From the NCBI GenBank assembly GCA_028817895.1, contig JAPPOQ010000041.1:49096-113095 (forward strand): 64,000 nt of DNA, written 5' to 3'. Shown here piece after piece: positions 40,070 to 47,844 of this stretch. The stretch is from Ahrensia sp. Its GTDB lineage: Bacteria; Pseudomonadota; Alphaproteobacteria; Rhizobiales; Rhizobiaceae. The notes under the pieces were generated by a model that saw nothing but the letters and a program-made list of their open reading frames with translations, was not told the DNA's origin and searched no databases. The first letter of the stretch is position 1. Every line of letters starts with the position of its first letter. Both the position numbers and the translations under genes were made by a program.

Positions 40070-40131
40070 CGTGCCAGCCTCCAGAATGACCAAATTTGCG
40101 GCTGGATTTGCCGATTTGGTATTCTGTCATC

Positions 40132-40386
40132 ATGAAGAAATTCAAAGACATTGATGACGTGGAAGAGTGGCTTGCCCCAATGGACTATGCGGGCTTCTGG
40201 TATGCGATCGAACCATACGAGTTGATCCTGCAACCGAAGGCCCATTGCGATCAGCAAATCGCCGATGGCGAAGTGGATGAGGCAACAGTTCTCGACGTGC
40301 TCAAATATTTTGCGCGCCTGGAGCTGACCCGGCGATACGATCTTCATTGGCGTATGCCGACACCCTGGCTCAAAGTAGTTCATTGA
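40132..40386 (+). CDS. Small hypothetical protein, opposite strand
   Basis: About 84 residues from the ATG at 40132 (MKKFKDIDDVEEWLAPMDYAGFW). Acidic with several Trp/Tyr residues; no membrane segment. It is the only plus-strand gene in the transfer module, divergent from the 162-residue gene. It overlaps the end of the small membrane protein gene by seven bases. No family recognised. Confidence 0.5.
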   Translation: MKKFKDIDDVEEWLAPMDYAGFWYAIEPYELILQPKAHCDQQIADGEVDEATVLDVLKYFARLELTRRYDLHWRMPTPWLKVVH

Positions 40387-40619
40387 CCCGCTCCCTCTGA
40401 CTTGCGGAAGCGAAGAACTTGGCAACTGCCATCCACTTTCGTGTAGGTCTCAAAGATTCCAGTTGGGCCGACATAGGCGCAACTCGACATGGATCGTGGC
40501 ATGCGATCCGTCCATGTGAACAGAACGTGTGGCCAACCGACAATGAGATACGCCAGATAGGCAACGGCAGGGATGATCAACCAGGCAAAATACTGCAATC
40601 GGATAAGGCGTGGTTTCAT
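40380..40619 (-). CDS. Small membrane protein coupled to the coupling-protein gene
   Basis: A 79-residue protein with one hydrophobic segment (residues 8-30, YFAWLIIPAVAYLAYLIVGW), followed by a soluble part with two Cys. Its ATG overlaps the stop of the coupling ATPase gene as ATGA, so the two are translated together. Probably an accessory of the coupling complex. Confidence 0.6.
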   Translation of the reverse strand: MKPRLIRLQYFAWLIIPAVAYLAYLIVGWPHVLFTWTDRMPRSMSSCAYVGPTGIFETYTKVDGSCQVLRFRKSEGAGQ

Positions 40620-42019
40620 TGTGCTACCTCCCTGTCGCCGGTCGGAAGCTCAATCATAATATTCGGTTCGAGCCTTGAGCCTTCCAGATTGCTATCCCTA
40701 AGTTCTCCTGCGTAGGGGCCGATGTTCTGCTGGCTGATCTTTTTGCAGTGAATCCAGCCCACACCTTTCACATGCATTATCTGTTGGTCTTTCGGTAGGC
40801 GCATCAATTCATCTGCACTCACCAAGCGTTCTTTCGCCGTCTGGTAATTGCCAGAGAAATCTTGTTTTTCTGAGTTGACACTCAGCGAGTGCGTGATGAC
40901 TTGGCTTTCTCCAATCGCCTTGGAAATTCGCTCAGCCTCTTCAATCGATGAAAACCCGAAATACTGCTTAACCACAGCGTTTTCTTCGATGGTTTGCGTT
41001 TCCTTTTCACCATATTTGCGCTGAATTTCAGACCGTGATTGTGCAATCATGTGAACACGCCCACCATAACCGCGCATGGTCGTCAGCCGAGACACCAATT
41101 CCTTAAGAGGGCAATTTGAAAACTCATCAACGATGAATTCAGTTGCTCCGACTTCACCGCTCATGACAGAGTCAAGAAAGCTCTGCAGATGCAGAGCGTA
41201 GTAGGAGCCGAGGCGCTCCATGTGACGCTGTGGGCCAACAAGGAAAATGACGTACTTTTGCGCCAGAAGCTCTGAGTGTGACTTCTCAATATCTACACCC
41301 ACTTGATGCAGACGCGAGCCTGGACCGAATATTCGACAAGCACGAACGGCAGTGCCACGATGTTGTGGGAAGTGCTCTTCATCCTTGCTCATATCGACAA
41401 CATGGCGCGCCAAGGCGGCGAGATGTTCATCTCCTTCATCGGCATCAACATTTGCTGCATCAATCAACAGTTTCGGATTTGAAAGCAGTGAGAACACAGC
41501 GCCCGGTGTCGCCAGTTCCGGTCTGCGTGACAGAAGGCTGGTTTGAGCATATTCGATCAGGGTGCGCGGTTCGTCACGAAACCATAGATTCCGGGAATCG
41601 CCATCGCTCGGTTCTTCTATTAGTGCGCGATTTGCAGATTCTGCTGCGAAGACAAATTCACCGGCGTCACGATGATGGGCCTCGATCAGGCTTCCGAATG
41701 GATTGAGCGAAATTGTTTCAGGCTCTATTTTCTCCAACACGCCAAAATCATCAAGGATGGCGACCTTACGTCCATATCTACGACAGAGTTCGGCGCACTG
41801 CGCAGAAATCTCACCTTCTTTGCTGTCCACCACAACGATTGCCTTCGAGTGGTCAGCGATCATGGACAACAAGTAAGGCACCGCGCCGCACGTCGTTTTA
41901 CCATCGCCAGAGGGAGCCAGAAGCATCGAATGGGACGGTTTGGGTTCAAAGATTGGTCGTCCATCAAACGTCATGCCCAGAAGTCGACGACCAGGGCTTC
42001 CCATTGCGCGCTTAGCCAT
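40616..42019 (-). CDS. TraG/VirD4-type conjugative coupling ATPase lacking its own membrane anchor
   Basis: A 467-residue type IV coupling protein. Walker A is MLLAPSGDGKTTC near residue 32 and Walker B is TEFIVDEFSNCPL, followed by MIAQSRSEIQRKYG typical of TraG/VirD4. Usual members have two N-terminal membrane helices; here the ATPase begins almost directly. The preceding gene (42012-42332) overlaps it by eight bases and encodes two to three helices, so the anchor may be supplied in trans. Presence without VirB genes marks a mobilizable element. Confidence 0.85.
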   Translation of the reverse strand: MAKRAMGSPGRRLLGMTFDGRPIFEPKPSHSMLLAPSGDGKTTCGAVPYLLSMIADHSKAIVVVDSKEGEISAQCAELCRRYGRKVAILDDFGVLEKIEPETISLNPFGSLIEAHHRDAGEFVFAAESANRALIEEPSDGDSRNLWFRDEPRTLIEYAQTSLLSRRPELATPGAVFSLLSNPKLLIDAANVDADEGDEHLAALARHVVDMSKDEEHFPQHRGTAVRACRIFGPGSRLHQVGVDIEKSHSELLAQKYVIFLVGPQRHMERLGSYYALHLQSFLDSVMSGEVGATEFIVDEFSNCPLKELVSRLTTMRGYGGRVHMIAQSRSEIQRKYGEKETQTIEENAVVKQYFGFSSIEEAERISKAIGESQVITHSLSVNSEKQDFSGNYQTAKERLVSADELMRLPKDQQIMHVKGVGWIHCKKISQQNIGPYAGELRDSNLEGSRLEPNIMIELPTGDREVAQ

Positions 42020-42332
42020 CGGTCATCCCTGCATTTTGCAAGGCGTCCGAAGAAGCCATTTCCGCCGATTTGGGTTGATGTCCCTGAGACGCGAACTTCG
42101 ACAACGCACGATCACGCAGATAGATTTTAACGGCTAGTCCGATTACTTCGACCACAAGACCAAGCGAAGATAGCCACAGCATGATGGCCAAAAACCCCCA
42201 CCCCCAGTCTTGAATTGAGCTTGGATACAGCCATGCGCCTATTCCGGTCATAGTGGCAGCAGCCAACAATTTGCCATTGATGGTTGCTGTTGACCCGTAT
42301 GCTGATGGCGGTGTGTTGATCGACTGGTTCAT
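42012..42332 (-). CDS. Putative membrane anchor subunit of the split coupling protein
   Basis: A 106-residue protein with hydrophobic segments at about 21-38 and 46-70 (WGWGFLAIMLWLSSLGLVVEVIGL) and a soluble tail. It overlaps the ATPase gene by eight bases in the order anchor then ATPase, as the missing N-terminus of VirD4 would be. The function is inferred from position and topology only. Confidence 0.55.
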   Translation of the reverse strand: MNQSINTPPSAYGSTATINGKLLAAATMTGIGAWLYPSSIQDWGWGFLAIMLWLSSLGLVVEVIGLAVKIYLRDRALSKFASQGHQPKSAEMASSDALQNAGMTDG

Positions 42333-42389
42333 GAGTTCTCTCCAGATGTTCTTGCTCGTGGTTGCACAATGTTGAGTGAGATGCGCCGG

Positions 42390-42788
42390 TTACGGCGCAT
42401 CCTGAATGTTGATTGATCGGGAATCCTGCATGGCCTGTTCGATTGCGTCTCTGACGCGGGCAAGCTGATTGAACCGTCCAAAAACGATTCCGCCCTCATC
42501 ATCTTTCAGCGAAAGAGCATCGACCTTGAGCGCACCGAACTGGAATGAAGTGATCAGTGCTATTGTCGAAGCTGCAAGCAGCGTTGCGATCTCTCCGACA
42601 TAGAGATACCGCCACCACAAGAGGGTGATGATGATGCAGCCAACTGCAGGACCGGCAGCGAACAAAAAGAATGTTCGCTTCAGGGACACCGCCTCGAGTT
42701 TCTCCAGCGAAAACGTCTTTCGCGGGGTTCGCACGATGCTGTCGGTGACCTGCCAGTCCCGGTCACTGTAATAAGAAACACCCATCAC
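42390..42788 (-). CDS. Membrane protein, possibly DUF6232-like
   Basis: A 132-residue protein: a polar N-terminal beta-rich region (VSYYSDRDWQVTDSIVRTPRKTFSLEKLEAV), two membrane segments at about 48-85, and a short cytoplasmic region. The YYxD, VTD and F-x-L-x-x-L-x-x-V spacing recalls DUF6232, but I cannot confirm it. Its start overlaps the stop of the 197-residue gene as ATGA. Confidence 0.5.
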   Translation of the reverse strand: MMGVSYYSDRDWQVTDSIVRTPRKTFSLEKLEAVSLKRTFFLFAAGPAVGCIIITLLWWRYLYVGEIATLLAASTIALITSFQFGALKVDALSLKDDEGGIVFGRFNQLARVRDAIEQAMQDSRSINIQDAP

Positions 42789-43378
42789 ACATCACCTTTA
42801 ATGTGTGTGCAGGCATTTCCAGCTTGAGCGTGGATCATCAGGGTATCGAGATCGCGGATTTTGGCTGGCCGGAAAAGCGTCAGCGTTCCTGAGTAAATTG
42901 CGAACTCGTTTTGAGCTTCCGATACCGCTGCATCAGCCACACAACCACAATAGTCTCCAGCTTTGCCAAGTTTGGCGGTCGTTTTCGCCTTGGCAGCTTT
43001 CAAAGCGCGTTCATAAGCAGCTTTGGCCGAGCGCTTTTGGGCTTCATAAACTGAAAGCGTGTCCTGGAGGCTGACGCCAGCTTGTTGACCGGCCATGTTG
43101 AAAAACGTTCCAAGCGGACTGTTCGCCATACCTCGGATTGCTCTTGCAGCCATTTCCTTTTCTGGATCAGGGGTTGGCAAAGGAATTTTGCTCATTTCGT
43201 CACGCGCTTGGGCAAGAACAGATTTGCCGAAGCCGCGTTCGCATTGGGCAATATGCCCATCGGCGCGCAGGGTTCGTGCGCCAATTTCAGGACCGATCCA
43301 GGCCCAGTTGATCGCAGCGTAGGCAACGCCGCCAATGAGCACCGCTTTGGGTGCGACTTCTCCGATTTGTCCAAACAT
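42785..43378 (-). CDS. Transfer-module protein with hydrophobic N-terminus
   Basis: About 197 residues from the ATG at 43378 (MFGQIGEVAPKAVLIGG). A weak N-terminal hydrophobic segment precedes an Ala/Lys-rich helical domain. Six Cys, including CGC, suggest disulfides or metal binding. No recognised family. Tightly coupled with the next two genes. A longer start at 43474 was rejected because it has no RBS. Confidence 0.5.
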   Translation of the reverse strand: MFGQIGEVAPKAVLIGGVAYAAINWAWIGPEIGARTLRADGHIAQCERGFGKSVLAQARDEMSKIPLPTPDPEKEMAARAIRGMANSPLGTFFNMAGQQAGVSLQDTLSVYEAQKRSAKAAYERALKAAKAKTTAKLGKAGDYCGCVADAAVSEAQNEFAIYSGTLTLFRPAKIRDLDTLMIHAQAGNACTHIKGDV

Positions 43379-43510
43379 GTTCTTTCCTTTCGTCAGGACG
43401 CAGTTCGCCGTTCCCCGATGAGAGGCGAAACTGGAATTGAGTTTTTTGTGTGTGTTTTCGGAGGCGGCTAACACGCCTCCGAATTTGTCACCGACCGAGC
43501 TTCTGACGTG

Positions 43511-43687
43511 TCAGAGCCGACCTTTTCCGTTGCAAACCGAGCAAACCGAAGGGTCTCTGAAACCCTGACCGCCGCACGCAAGGCACATATGCGGGGTGGT
43601 GGTGATTGGGGTGGCGATCCAATCCGCATTCGGATCGGAGGTGACAATACATGTACCCGGTGGCACATTATGATGAAGCGCGTTCAT
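43511..43687 (-). CDS. 58-residue zinc-ribbon protein (DnaJ-type cysteine motifs)
   Basis: A short ORF with its own Shine-Dalgarno (AAGGA about 11 bases before the ATG at 43687). The C-terminal 25 residues read MCLACGGQGFRDPSVCSVCNG: two CxxCxGxG-type motifs, as in the zinc-binding centre of DnaJ, able to bind one zinc. The N-terminal half is unremarkable. I do not know a family with this exact layout. Confidence 0.6.
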   Translation of the reverse strand: MNALHHNVPPGTCIVTSDPNADWIATPITTTPHMCLACGGQGFRDPSVCSVCNGKGRL

Positions 43688-43717
43688 GATGGCTGTCCTT
43701 AGCTTTTGTGTTGCGCT

Positions 43718-43749
43718 GCGACCTGGTGAGGTGCAACTCACCAGGTCGC
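43718..43749. repeat. Perfect 13-base inverted repeat between two small genes
   Basis: GCGACCTGGTGAG, a six-base loop and CTCACCAGGTCGC form a perfect hairpin in the gap between the 36-residue and 58-residue ORFs. No T-tract follows on either strand, so it may be a processing/attenuation hairpin or an operator rather than a plain terminator. Confidence 0.6.
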
Positions 43750-43764
43750 GTTTCTCAGGTGTTG

Positions 43765-43875
43765 TTATTTCGCGCCGGTGATCGCCACGTTGACCGCATG
43801 AGGATTTTGCGGACTTGTGGTCGGAGGATTCGCGGAGTTGATCACCTGATTCTGGATGCCGCTGTAAGTTGACAT
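43765..43875 (-). CDS. 36-residue small protein with a strong RBS
   Basis: Found by reading the gap by hand: an ATG at 43875, 36 codons, TAA at 43767-43765. An excellent Shine-Dalgarno (AAAGGAG) lies seven bases before the ATG. The peptide MSTYSGIQNQVINSANPPTT is polar, Asn/Pro-rich and without Cys. It stands first in the minus-strand transfer operon and is followed by the 13-base hairpin. No family recognised. Confidence 0.5.
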   Translation of the reverse strand: MSTYSGIQNQVINSANPPTTSPQNPHAVNVAITGAK

Positions 43876-44005
43876 TAGTTTTCTCCTTTGCATGGTTTGG
43901 TTTCACCGCCGAATTGATGCGGCGAACACTTCATGGCACGAAAAAATACTTCAAACGGGACAAAGGTGGGACAATCGACGTTCTGCTAAAAGGACGAACT
44001 AAAAA

Positions 44006-45454
44006 ATGGTACGAAGTTACTCTGATGCCGAGTGCGCTCGCGTATGGAACAAATTACTGCATCTTAGATCGCGATATCCGTCTCTGACGTGGACGCTCAT
44101 GGCGGATCAGATAACCGTGTTCAGAGGTTACCAGTTCCATCGCCGTTATTTCACCAGACTCAAAAGCGGAAAACTCGGCGCAGGTCGTGTTAACGACATC
44201 GTTGAGTGGATAACGGGCAATTACGATCGCACTTTCGGGCCGTCGTTGACTGAGGGAACATCTTCCCGAGAGCTCAACTCAAACCAGATTGTTATCAGTC
44301 CGATTGACAACACACGCTGGTTCGAACTTCCAAGAGAGTTGAACTCCGCACTTGAAGCTCACCTGAGAAACGGCAAGGGCTCAGAAATTTATTCAGGTAT
44401 ATTGGACATCCGATTTTCATTTCTCGATTTCCTGGACAGTTGCAGATTCATTCGAGTGGTGGCAGCGGAAAGCTCATCTACCCCAATTTCCTGGTTTTTC
44501 GAATACAACGGCAATTTCTTTGAGTTTGATGCGCAGAAGGCAACACTGCAGCGATTAAGCCGAATAATACCGTTCACAATTTCACCAACCAATTTGGTGA
44601 CATATGCTGATTTTGTTCTCCGCCGCCTGTTTGCGAGGGAGTTCACAGTGGTTCAAAGTGTGAAAGACATTCGCGAATTGGCGTATCAAAGAGGCGGTGT
44701 GCCGAACTTCGATATCGTTGACGCTGAACGTGCATTTGAATTTCCTCAGTGCTTTTATGACGATGCGATTTCCAGGTACCGAGGTCAATTCGATGCTATT
44801 TCATATGGAAAACTATTTCGGTATCGATTTGAGGTCGGTGCCAATTTTTTGGATTTCGAACTCATAGACGAGCTTGAAGTAGCCTCAATCAATCCAAGTC
44901 CGGCGCTTACCGAAGTCTCATATGTTTTTCACGACTCACAAAATGATGCTAGCAACACCGACATTGATCACATCACTGAATTTGCCTCTCGGTCCAATCG
45001 CGGGAGCAAACTGCTCAAAATTCTAGACGGCAACGGGGTTGGTGTAGTTCGGCGCTACGGCCCAAAGACTTCGTTCCTGTATCTGCATGACCACCAAACA
45101 CTCATTTTTGTCTTAAATCCAAATGTTGATGTAACCTTGGCGGAACAAGCAGCGCTTCTCATATTGGAATTGCAACGGGCAGCCTCCCAACTGGGAGGTT
45201 TTATCCCGCCCGATCCAAGAGCTGACATCACCAAATATGCAGAATATTCTCATGCTTTGAATCTCAATTCATTGCTGGGTATGTGTGAGTTCATCTCAGA
45301 AATGATCAGCAGCAACGTTGATGCCCAGCCCTTCATGGATTTCTTGCATCGGAGCGGCTTGACAAAATTCTATGAAAAATGCGTAGCGCAGAGAAGTCGT
45401 GAAGAGTTGTATAAAGAGTATACCGAAGTTTATTATTTGCAAAAATTAGAGTAA
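44006..45454 (+). CDS. Hypothetical 482-residue cargo protein
   Basis: A soluble protein with no signal or membrane segment and no motif I recognise. The N-terminal 70 residues (VFRGYQFHRRYFTRLKSGKLGAGRVNDIVEWITGNYDR) could form a small DNA-binding fold, with charged and aromatic residues; the rest is mixed alpha/beta. GC is clearly lower than the chromosome, which points to acquired cargo. RBS: AAAAGGA 14 bases upstream. The 105-residue gene follows within 21 bases, and its start overlaps the AT-rich end of this gene. Confidence 0.6.
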   Translation: MVRSYSDAECARVWNKLLHLRSRYPSLTWTLMADQITVFRGYQFHRRYFTRLKSGKLGAGRVNDIVEWITGNYDRTFGPSLTEGTSSRELNSNQIVISPIDNTRWFELPRELNSALEAHLRNGKGSEIYSGILDIRFSFLDFLDSCRFIRVVAAESSSTPISWFFEYNGNFFEFDAQKATLQRLSRIIPFTISPTNLVTYADFVLRRLFAREFTVVQSVKDIRELAYQRGGVPNFDIVDAERAFEFPQCFYDDAISRYRGQFDAISYGKLFRYRFEVGANFLDFELIDELEVASINPSPALTEVSYVFHDSQNDASNTDIDHITEFASRSNRGSKLLKILDGNGVGVVRRYGPKTSFLYLHDHQTLIFVLNPNVDVTLAEQAALLILELQRAASQLGGFIPPDPRADITKYAEYSHALNLNSLLGMCEFISEMISSNVDAQPFMDFLHRSGLTKFYEKCVAQRSREELYKEYTEVYYLQKLE

Positions 45455-45474
45455 TACTATAATATTATGTAATA

Positions 45475-45792
45475 ATGAATATTAGAAAATATAGCGAAAA
45501 AATAGTTGATGAAGAAACGGGCGTTGTTGTTTTTGAAGCCCATTATGATGGTAATCAATTGCATCGGGAAGATGGACCGGCTTGGATTGAGCGGGATCGG
45601 TTGACCGGCAGGGAAACCACAGAATGGTGGTATCAAAACGGACTCCGTCATCGTGAGGATGGTCCTGCCGTTCTTGAAAAAACCGACAGAACCGGCATCA
45701 CCACGCTAGAGGAACATTGGCAGGAAGGAGAGTTGATTGAACAAAATCAAAAAACTATCCGCTCGTTGCGACCAATGGTGCCCAGTATCTGA
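45475..45792 (+). CDS. Small protein with two HREDGPA-type repeats
   Basis: A 105-residue protein built on two near-repeats, LHREDGPAWIE and RHREDGPAVLE, each preceded or followed by aromatic EWWYQNG and TLEEHWQEGE segments. This is the beta-hairpin pattern of MORN-like DGPA repeat proteins found in phages and in mobile regions of bacteria. Function unknown. It lies 20 bases behind the 482-residue gene, so the two may work as a pair. Confidence 0.6.
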   Translation: MNIRKYSEKIVDEETGVVVFEAHYDGNQLHREDGPAWIERDRLTGRETTEWWYQNGLRHREDGPAVLEKTDRTGITTLEEHWQEGELIEQNQKTIRSLRPMVPSI

Positions 45793-45803
45793 AAATGGTT
45801 CGA

Positions 45804-46361
45804 TCACTGCGAATTGCGCCGAATTGCGCGCGATAAAGTCCAAGGATGGATATTGTATTCGGCCGCAAGCTCTTTGATTGTGCTTCGGTTGGATTTGAGC
45901 TCAGCCAAGGCCGAATCAATCTGCGAATTTGTGAGTACTGGCGGTCTCCCCAACCGGACTCCCCGGCGCCGCGCAGCCCTCAAACCTTCTTTGGTTCTTT
46001 CAGAAAGGCGATTCCGTTCATGCTCGGCAAATGCGGCTAGGACCGTGTAGATCAACCTTCCATCTGCTGTGCTGGTATCCACTCCCAAAGTCACGATTTG
46101 AAATTCTATGCCACGGTCCCGAAGCATCTCCGAATGAACCAAGGCATCAATGGTTGAACGAAACGCGCGGTCCAAATCCCATACGACAAGGGTATCGTGT
46201 GGTCGTAATTCTGCGAGAAGGGCGTCAAAAACAGGCCTCATTCGAGCGGTGGCCGATATGCGCTCAACCCGCAGCTCATCACAATGTTCTTTTAAACCAT
46301 CAATTTGACGGTCCGGCTTTTGCTCTACTGTGCTGACACGCAAATACCCTATCTTTGTCAT
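45804..46361 (-). CDS. Resolvase/invertase-type serine recombinase
   Basis: A 185-residue small serine recombinase. IGYLRVSTVEQKPDRQIDGL holds the catalytic Ser, VWDLDRAFRST is the R-x-x-R-type pair region, and AAFAEHERNRLSERTKEGLRAARRRG precedes the C-terminal Hin-type helix-turn-helix (TIKELAAEYNIHPWTLSRAIRR). It may resolve element dimers or be left over from an inserted transposon; no terminal inverted repeats were seen. Confidence 0.88.
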   Translation of the reverse strand: MTKIGYLRVSTVEQKPDRQIDGLKEHCDELRVERISATARMRPVFDALLAELRPHDTLVVWDLDRAFRSTIDALVHSEMLRDRGIEFQIVTLGVDTSTADGRLIYTVLAAFAEHERNRLSERTKEGLRAARRRGVRLGRPPVLTNSQIDSALAELKSNRSTIKELAAEYNIHPWTLSRAIRRNSQ

Positions 46362-46550
46362 TCCAATTCAACGCCTTGGCACATTCCCGGAAACGGTTTT
46401 GATTCAACAAAAACGTTCCTTTCTGCGTCCAAGTGGCTCTATCCGTGAGCCAACTGCCGGAATTGGCCTAACTCATTGATATTCCGATATTCTGCAATAA
46501 TTATAGCAAATCGAAGGCGTTCGTGTAAAATTTTACAAAAACGAACGATT

Positions 46551-46913
46551 ATGCGGGTTAATAGTTCGTTAAAATTAAGAAAATATCAACAATTAATACT
46601 TATAATACTTATCACGGTGCTTAGCTCGGTTGGGGCGGCTCATGCACGGGACCTGAATGCGGGTTTCGTGCTGAATGAGATGAACGCCGATCAACGTACA
46701 GGATATCTGTTTGGGGTCGTGGAAGGACTGGCTTATGCGCGGTTCCTTCGCGATAAGCCAGATCAGACCGGCATGAACTGCATCTATGATTGGTATCACG
46801 GTGCTGGAAGTGATCAGAGGCAGGCGAAAGCTAAAGCCTTGATGCAGCGGCACGCTGATAAGCCGGTAGGACCGCTGCTATATGTTTTGATAAAGAAGGA
46901 GTGTGGCGCTTAG
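46551..46913 (+). CDS. Secreted small protein, possibly Rap1a/Tai-like
   Basis: About 120 residues from the ATG at 46551. A signal peptide (ILIILITVLSSVGAAHA) is followed by GYLFGVVEGLAYARFLRDKPDQTGMNCIYDWYHG and a Cys near the end. The GYxxGVxxG ... C ... P layout recalls Rap1a/Tai immunity proteins, which are periplasmic, but the similarity is only in pattern. It overlaps or abuts the next gene. Confidence 0.5.
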   Translation: MRVNSSLKLRKYQQLILIILITVLSSVGAAHARDLNAGFVLNEMNADQRTGYLFGVVEGLAYARFLRDKPDQTGMNCIYDWYHGAGSDQRQAKAKALMQRHADKPVGPLLYVLIKKECGA

Positions 46914-46915
46914 GA

Positions 46916-47650
46916 ATGGTGAGCTTGGGTGAACATTTTGGTCGCGATGAACGCAGCCGCCATTCCGAGTGGTTGCGACAGCGAAAGTGGTTCATCAAAG
47001 CGAAGACCGATCACAAGCGTCGCGAAGAACTGGAAGCCAGAGCTGACGAGAATGGAACAGCCTTTTCGGTTGCAATGGCAACGCCATTTCAAGTTGAAAC
47101 CTTTGAACGCAAACTCGACGCCTATGACACCGCTATTGTCACTGCGCTGATGGAGAACCAACGCGAGTTTGATCGCGTTCGCGATCAAATCAACGAGATG
47201 CTTTCACACGCGTATGTGCTCGAAGATGGTCGCAGGGTGTTCAAATCCGATGATGGCAGCTTCGTCATCGACGAATATGGCCAAAGCGTTTCAGCAGACG
47301 AGGTGGATTTCGATGCCATTTCACCCAGTCGACCTACCGCTGAGCAGTTCCTGAAAGCGGCTGCCGAGGAAGCTGAACTTGTCCAGGAACGAGAACGCAT
47401 CCATGAGTTTCAGGGAAAAGTGGACGCTGCACGTGAAAGTGTCGATGCCGGGGAAATATCGGAAAGCGAACTCGACAAATTGGAGGCTGAGTTGAGCGCT
47501 GTTGTTCCAAAATCAGTGAAAGTTCATCTACCTGATGGGCTGAACCCGACGGCCAATGCACCCGACATCCAGCAGGAGTTTCGGGCAACACACGCTAATA
47601 CTGTCATCACGCCACGAGCATCGCCCGCTGCTATGGAGCTTGATGGATAG
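46916..47650 (+). CDS. Hypothetical 244-residue charged protein
   Basis: From the ATG at 46916 (MVSLGEHFGRDERS). Residues 30-110 are charged helix; a segment HAYVLEDGRRVFKSDDGSFVIDEYGQSVSADEVDFDAI recurs, to my memory, in hypothetical proteins of alphaproteobacterial mobile elements. Strongly acidic C-terminus; no membrane segment. It may be co-expressed with the secreted protein upstream, which ends two bases before it. Confidence 0.55.
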   Translation: MVSLGEHFGRDERSRHSEWLRQRKWFIKAKTDHKRREELEARADENGTAFSVAMATPFQVETFERKLDAYDTAIVTALMENQREFDRVRDQINEMLSHAYVLEDGRRVFKSDDGSFVIDEYGQSVSADEVDFDAISPSRPTAEQFLKAAAEEAELVQERERIHEFQGKVDAARESVDAGEISESELDKLEAELSAVVPKSVKVHLPDGLNPTANAPDIQQEFRATHANTVITPRASPAAMELDG

Positions 47651-47844
47651 CTGCAAATCCAGTCTCCAAAACAAAGGTTTATTTGTGCTGATCCATCGAA
47701 CCGTCGCTTGAATGAGTTCAGGCCGGAAGCAGCAATTAACGGGCTCCGCAAGATGTGTGTTGTCAGACAACACCATCCTGGCAAGGGAGACGCTGCGCTC
47801 TCCCGTTGCATCCCTCTCGCCGACAATGAAACGTTTTTCGCCGA
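47651..47844. other. Gap downstream of Cap2, no Cap3 gene
   Basis: This 194-base convergent gap separates the 244-residue gene from the end of cap2. All ORFs are short and unrecognised. A JAB-type Cap3 protease, the usual last gene of a full type II CBASS operon, cannot fit. Confidence 0.5.

Noticed and set aside
47524..47826. 100-codon minus-strand ORF after cap2 as a Cap3 candidate
   Set aside because: No JAB metal motif is present, and most of it overlaps the 244-residue gene on the other strand.
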